Shown here piece by piece: positions 6,960 to 10,446 of a stretch of DNA of 10,446 nt. Positions within the stretch are counted from its first letter, which is position 1, and each line of letters starts with the position of its first letter. The stretch is from positions 1-10,446 of the forward strand of contig CBFGRV010000092.1 in the NCBI GenBank assembly GCA_965651265.1. Reading direction: 5' to 3'. Position numbers and translations under genes: made by a program. A model generated the notes under the pieces. That model made no database searches, was not told where the DNA came from, and saw only the letters and a program-made list of their open reading frames with translations. Origin of the DNA: CBFGRV01 sp965651265. Lineage in GTDB: Bacteria; Bacteroidota; Rhodothermia; Rhodothermales; VXPQ01.

Positions 6960-7619
6960 GTGAATATGCCAAAAGAGCGGGATTCTGCAGATCAGCACGC
7001 GCAGGCGTCGGATATCGATGCCAGGGAGGCGACCGAGACGCGCGATGACGTCAGCGGCCAGATGCGCGAGAACGATGCCGCAGACATTGCGCTCGCCGCC
7101 GTTGACGAGTTGGCCGATCAGGCCGCGGAAATCGAAGAACTGAAAGCCGCGCTCGAGGAAACGCGGGCCGAGCTCCAGGAGACGAAGGATCAACTCCTAC
7201 GCACGGCTGCCGACTTCCAGAACTTTCGTCGTCGAACGGAAGGGGAACGATCCTCATTGATCGAATTTGGGAAGAGCTCGGTCATCGTCCAGTTTCTGGA
7301 TGTTCTGGATGATTTGCGGCGCGCGATCGAGGCCGCCGACCGGGTGGAGAAGGAACATGAGGAAGAGGCCGGTCCGGCTTATCACGCTTTGAGGGAAGGC
7401 GTCGAGCTCGTCTACAAGAAGTTATTGGATGAGCTCTCGAAGCACGAGGTCGAGCCCATCGAAGCCGTCGGCCGGCCGTTCGACGAGAACCTCCACGAGG
7501 CCATGATGCAGCGAGATGACACGGATGCGAAGCCCGGCACCGTCCTGGAGGAGATGCAAAAGGGATATCGGATGGGTGATCGCGTCCTCAGGCACTCGAA
7601 AGTCATCGTCGCCTCCTGA
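6960..7619 (+). CDS. grpE: Nucleotide exchange factor GrpE
   Basis: Co-chaperone that releases ADP from DnaK and acts as a thermosensor of the DnaK cycle. The product is 219 residues from a GTG start (217 from the ATG at 6966). An acidic, disordered N-terminus (1-45) leads into the long dimerising coiled coil (about 46-100), which ends in the typical QLLRTAADFQNFRRRTEGER (78-97). The four-helix and beta-wing portion shows FLDVLDDLRRAI (112-123), EGVELVYKKLLDEL (146-159), GRPFDENLHEAM (171-182) and GTVLEEMQKGYRMGDRVLR (193-211), all hallmark GrpE motifs. It sits 59 bp after hrcA and 157 bp before dnaJ, so the three are probably transcribed together. The partner DnaK is not encoded in this window. 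Confidence 0.96.
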   Translation: MNMPKERDSADQHAQASDIDAREATETRDDVSGQMRENDAADIALAAVDELADQAAEIEELKAALEETRAELQETKDQLLRTAADFQNFRRRTEGERSSLIEFGKSSVIVQFLDVLDDLRRAIEAADRVEKEHEEEAGPAYHALREGVELVYKKLLDELSKHEVEPIEAVGRPFDENLHEAMMQRDDTDAKPGTVLEEMQKGYRMGDRVLRHSKVIVAS

Positions 7620-7672
7620 GAGAGTTGGCTTTCCTGGCGGCTACAAAAAAGGCTGGCTTCAGGTCTGGCTTC

Positions 7673-7770
7673 CGACCTCTGACCTTCGACCTCTGACCTC
7701 TGATTTCCGACCTCCGACCTCTGAGCTCTGACCTCTGATTTCCGACCTCCGACCTCCGACCCCCGACCTC
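7673..7770. repeat. Heptanucleotide tandem array, 14 copies of YGACCTC
   Basis: Fourteen abutting 7-base units fill 98 bp. Seven units are CGACCTC and two are TGACCTC. Variants are TGACCTT (7680), TGATTTC (7701 and 7736), TGAGCTC (7722) and CGACCCC (7757). A four-unit block at 7694-7721 recurs exactly at 7729-7756, giving a 35-bp higher-order period. The array occupies most of the 157-bp grpE-dnaJ gap and ends 6 bp before the dnaJ ATG. Because 7 is not a multiple of 3, all frames translate into a seven-residue SDLRPPT-like or related pattern; open frames through it are artefacts. It resembles the short heptameric repeats scattered through some cyanobacterial and other genomes (from memory). 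No CRISPR features are present. Confidence 0.92.
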
Positions 7771-7776
7771 ACATAA

Positions 7777-8931
7777 ATGAACGACTACTACGAGATACTC
7801 GGCGTCGACCGCAGCGCGTCTCAGGAGGAGATCAAGAGGGCCTATCGCAAGATGGCGCTCAAGTATCATCCCGATCGCAACCCAGACGATGCGGAGGCCG
7901 AGCAGAAGTTCAAGGAAGCAGCCGAGGCTTACGAGGTGCTCTCTGATCCACAGAAGCGCCAGCGTTATGACCGCTTCGGACACGCCGGCGTTCGTGGCAA
8001 TGGGGCCCGGCAGCCAGGTTTCCAGGATGTAAATGACATCTTCAGTGCCTTCAGCGACATCTTCGGGGGAACGGGCTCCATCTTCGAGGAGGTCTTCACC
8101 GGGCAGCGCAGCCGCCGCCGCAGGTATGGTCGAGCCGGGAGCGATCTGCGCATCAAACTGCCCCTGACGCTCGAAGAAATCGCCGAGGGCGTCGAGAAGA
8201 AGATCAAGGTCCGAAAGTTCGTGCCGTGCGAGGTCTGCAACGCCACCGGCGCAGAGGGGGGCGAAGCCGGCTACGAGATCTGTCCGACGTGTCAGGGAGC
8301 CGGCGAGATCCGTCAGGTTACCCGTTCCGTTTTCGGCCAGTTCGTGAACGTACAGGCCTGCCCTAACTGCCAGGGCGAAGGGCGTCTCATCCGAAACCGC
8401 TGCTCCAACTGCGGAGGGGACGGGCGTGTGAGAGGAGAGGAGACGATTTCCGTGACCGTACCGGCCGGCGTCCTCGAAGGAAACTATCTCACCCTGCGCG
8501 GCGCAGGCAACGCAGGCCTGCGCGGCGGCGAGCCCGGCGATCTTCGCGTCGAGATCGAAGAAGTGCCGCACGAGCACTTCAAGCGGGAAGGCCTCGACAT
8601 CTTCCACGACATCTACATTTCGTTCCCCGAAGCCGCTCTCGGCACGGAAGTCGACGTACCTACCTTAAAGGGAAAGGCGCGCCTGCAGATCGACCCCGGA
8701 ATTCAGCCCGGGAAGATCCTTCGGATGCGTGATCGCGGGCTTCCGGAGCTCAACGGCGTTCGCCGCGGTGACCAGATGATTCGGGTCCATGTGTGGACGC
8801 CCCTCAAGCTGAGTGAAGAGGAGCGCGCCATGCTCGAACATCTGCGGTCCTCACCCTCATTCCAGCCCCAGCCGGAGAAGGAAGACCGCCGCAAGTCGTT
8901 CTTCAGCAAGGTAAAGGACGTATTCTCCTAG
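7777..8931 (+). CDS. dnaJ: Chaperone protein DnaJ (type I Hsp40)
   Basis: J-domain co-chaperone that delivers unfolded substrates to DnaK and stimulates its ATPase. The 384-residue product has the full type I layout: J domain (1-68) with HPD at 31-33, a short Gly/Phe-rich region (about 68-110), a four-motif zinc domain, C-terminal substrate-binding domains (about 225-345), and a Lys/Arg-rich tail. The zinc cysteine pairs are C151/C154, C169/C172, C195/C198 and C209/C212. The last three fit CxxCxGxG exactly; the first reads CEVCNATG, with Ala for the usual first Gly, but all eight cysteines remain. MNDYYEILGV is a typical J-domain start, so the ATG at 7777 is secure, yet no Shine-Dalgarno precedes it. 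The heptamer array runs to within 6 bases, leaving only an A-rich ACATAA leader. It is probably co-transcribed with hrcA and grpE. Confidence 0.97.
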   Translation: MNDYYEILGVDRSASQEEIKRAYRKMALKYHPDRNPDDAEAEQKFKEAAEAYEVLSDPQKRQRYDRFGHAGVRGNGARQPGFQDVNDIFSAFSDIFGGTGSIFEEVFTGQRSRRRRYGRAGSDLRIKLPLTLEEIAEGVEKKIKVRKFVPCEVCNATGAEGGEAGYEICPTCQGAGEIRQVTRSVFGQFVNVQACPNCQGEGRLIRNRCSNCGGDGRVRGEETISVTVPAGVLEGNYLTLRGAGNAGLRGGEPGDLRVEIEEVPHEHFKREGLDIFHDIYISFPEAALGTEVDVPTLKGKARLQIDPGIQPGKILRMRDRGLPELNGVRRGDQMIRVHVWTPLKLSEEERAMLEHLRSSPSFQPQPEKEDRRKSFFSKVKDVFS

Positions 8932-8976
8932 CACCCCTCCATCCCGAATCAACAAGGATGCAGCACGGCTGAGAAA

Positions 8977-9528
8977 ATGACGCAGCGGGTCGACGGTGAG
9001 GCGCTTCGAATGTTCATGCGGCAGGTGCCGTCTCCCGTCGTTGTCGTCACGGCCGCAAGCAGCGATGGGCCGCGCGGCATCACCATCGGCTCGTTCGCCA
9101 GCACCTCGCTGCGCCCTCCGTTGATCTCTTTCAACGTCAGCCTCGATGCCCAGATATACGAGGCGCTCACGTCGGGCGGCCACTTCGCCGTCCACATCCT
9201 TCGGGATGACCAGGCCGCCCTGGCCGACCACTTCGCCACTCGCGATCTCACCAGCGAAGAGCAATTCGATGGCGTGGCCTACCGCATCGACCCCGACGGC
9301 ACGCCGATTCTGCTCGATCGGCTCGGTGTGATGGTCTGCAGGATGGAGTCGGTGCATCGCGCCGGGGACCATTCGATCGTCGTCGGCGAGGTCGAGCGCA
9401 TCGATGAAGACCTCGAGGGCGAGCCGCTGATCTATTTCGACCGCACGTACCGGCAGGTCGGGAGCGAGGTCTCACCTGCCGCCTTCGAACCGGTGAGCGA
9501 TCAGCCGGAGCGCGCCGGACGCACCTGA
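8977..9528 (+). CDS. Flavin reductase-like domain protein (FMN-binding)
   Basis: A 183-residue soluble protein of the flavin reductase-like (split-barrel) family. Members bind FMN or FAD, and many supply reduced flavin to a partner monooxygenase using NAD(P)H. The diagnostic flavin-binding segment is RGITIGSFASTSLRPPLISF (33-52). It is followed by FAVHILRDDQ (70-79), the late strand GDHSIVVGEVERI (130-142), and PLIYFDRTYRQVG (150-162), which closes the barrel. The opening EALRMFMRQVPSPVVVVTA matches the family's usual first helix and strand, supporting the ATG at 8977; the Shine-Dalgarno is weak. It starts 45 bp after dnaJ on the same strand, so it may be read through from the chaperone cluster. 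It ends 5 bp before the convergent ada gene. No partner oxygenase is visible, so its substrate cannot be named. Confidence 0.88.
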   Translation: MTQRVDGEALRMFMRQVPSPVVVVTAASSDGPRGITIGSFASTSLRPPLISFNVSLDAQIYEALTSGGHFAVHILRDDQAALADHFATRDLTSEEQFDGVAYRIDPDGTPILLDRLGVMVCRMESVHRAGDHSIVVGEVERIDEDLEGEPLIYFDRTYRQVGSEVSPAAFEPVSDQPERAGRT

Positions 9529-9533
9529 GTGGA

Positions 9534-10446
9534 TCAGGAGAACTCGATGTTCAACTGCCGCTCCTCATCGACGAACGAGGCCTTCTCGTGGTGGAGCAGC
9601 CAGCGTTTTCGCCAGATCCCGCCGCCGTAGCCGGTGAGCGTCCCGTTTGAACCGATGACGCGGTGGCACGGGATGATGATGGCGATGCGATTGTCGCCGT
9701 TGGCGCGGGCGACGGCGCGGACGGCGCTGGGAGAGCCGATCATCCTGGCCTGATCGCCATAGCTTCGCGTTTCGCCGAATGGGATTTGCTGAAGCGCCGT
9801 CCAGACTCTCTCCTGGAAATCCGTGCCGCGCGTATCGAGAGGAACGTCGAATTGCGTGCGTTGGCGGGCAAAGTACTCCTCCAGCTCGGTGCGAGCCTGG
9901 TCGGCAGCCGCATTCGAACCCGGCACGAAGGCACAGTTCAGGCGCCGCGCGATGCGTTGCAACTGCGTTTCTAGCATGCGCCGATCGGTGAACTCGAGGA
10001 GGCACACGCCGCTATCGGTGGCTCCGAGAAGCATCGGGCCCAGCGGCGTTTCGACGCGCGAAAGATGCACGACCGTCGCGTCGCGGCTCGCGGTGGCCGA
10101 GCGTCCCGTGATCTGACGCAGCGCTTCATCAAAGCCGCTCAGCGACTCATACCCATTCTCGAAGGCCGTTTGGGCGACATTCTCCCCGCCGGCTAGCCCG
10201 GCCAACGCCCGCGCAAGACGTCGCCCTCGCTGATACGAATGAAAGGTCATCCCATGATGCTTCTGGAACCAGCGACGGACCGTCCGCGGGTCAAGCCCGC
10301 GTTCCCGGAGATCTTCGTCCCGCAAGCGAATACCAGGCTCGGCTTCGATCTCGTGGATCAGAGATCGGATCGCTTCGGGGGTCCGCCCCGGGAGCTCCAG
10401 CGGGAGGCATCGTTTGCAGGGACGAAATCCATGCGCGAGCGCCTCC
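9534..10446 (-). CDS. ada: Ada-type DNA methylation-repair protein and regulator, 5' partial
   Basis: Transcribed leftward; the 5' end lies beyond the window and 303 residues are visible. The first visible residues contain GFRPCKRCLP, the second cysteine pair (C10, C13) of the zinc-binding Ada N-terminal domain that accepts methyl groups from DNA phosphotriesters; the first pair is off the edge. An AraC-type helix-turn-helix region follows (about 40-115: DPRTVRRWFQKHHGMTFHSYQRGRRL and so on). The C-terminal methyltransferase domain takes methyl from O6-methylguanine, with acceptor cysteine C260 in IIIPCHRVIGSNG and the downstream LTGYGGG. Layout and motif spacing match E. coli Ada, so about 60 residues are probably missing. 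A TTG at 10323-10325 could be misread as a start, but the frame continues open through the zinc motif to the window edge. The methylated protein normally activates its own and other alkylation-repair genes. Confidence 0.93.
   Translation of the reverse strand, partial: EALAHGFRPCKRCLPLELPGRTPEAIRSLIHEIEAEPGIRLRDEDLRERGLDPRTVRRWFQKHHGMTFHSYQRGRRLARALAGLAGGENVAQTAFENGYESLSGFDEALRQITGRSATASRDATVVHLSRVETPLGPMLLGATDSGVCLLEFTDRRMLETQLQRIARRLNCAFVPGSNAAADQARTELEEYFARQRTQFDVPLDTRGTDFQERVWTALQQIPFGETRSYGDQARMIGSPSAVRAVARANGDNRIAIIIPCHRVIGSNGTLTGYGGGIWRKRWLLHHEKASFVDEERQLNIEFS

Noticed and set aside
7516..7731. A 71-residue + strand open frame running through the heptamer array
   Set aside because: It overlaps grpE in another frame, and its tail is only the seven-residue translation of the repeat; such frames are artefacts of heptanucleotide arrays.
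7673..7770. CRISPR array
   Set aside because: The units are 7 bp with no spacers, and no cas genes are nearby.
7603..8607. A 334-residue - strand open frame
   Set aside because: It is antisense to dnaJ, whose protein motifs are unmistakable, and it also translates the heptamer array. No family features are seen.

Overview
The window is about 10.4 kb of gene-dense bacterial chromosome, roughly 60% G+C by eye. It holds core metabolic and chaperone genes plus a few lineage-specific ones. The likely source is a high-GC Gram-negative bacterium near the Bacteroidota/Rhodothermota/Chlorobiota. The clues are an hrcA-grpE-dnaJ cluster without dnaK, a two-domain (67K-type) SppA, several starts without a good Shine-Dalgarno sequence, and a heptanucleotide repeat array. 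This placement is inference; no rRNA or other strong marker is present.

Layout, left to right. (1) gpmI (+), a glycolytic/gluconeogenic phosphoglycerate mutase, converges on sppA (-), a membrane-bound signal-peptide peptidase; their 3' ends overlap by 14 bp. (2) A 303-bp divergent intergenic region separates sppA from the next + strand gene. It carries a two-copy 21-bp tandem repeat and several CGGTT half-sites in both orientations, which look like an operator region. (3) A four-helix DUF2231 membrane protein is followed by an unrecognised secreted protein with a long Arg/Asp/Thr-rich disordered segment; a pair of abutting palindromes lies between them. (4) The heat-shock cluster is hrcA (repressor), grpE (nucleotide exchange factor) and dnaJ (J-domain co-chaperone). 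No CIRCE operator is visible upstream. Instead the hrcA leader has a perfect 7-bp inverted repeat around a GTGA tetraloop. Between grpE and dnaJ lie 14 tandem copies of a degenerate 7-mer (YGACCTC), ending 6 bp before the dnaJ start. (5) A flavin-reductase-domain gene follows dnaJ and converges with a 5-bp gap on an ada-type gene (-), whose 5' end lies beyond the window.

How the genes work together. GrpE and DnaJ serve DnaK, which must be encoded elsewhere; HrcA normally represses class I heat-shock genes. SppA clears membrane-embedded signal peptides, and Ada repairs and senses DNA methylation damage, so envelope, protein-folding and DNA-damage functions sit side by side. Only the chaperone trio forms a recognisable functional unit. 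I found no convincing new multi-gene system. The most unusual elements are the heptamer array in the dnaJ leader, the repeat-bearing divergent promoter region, and the Arg/Asp-rich secreted protein.
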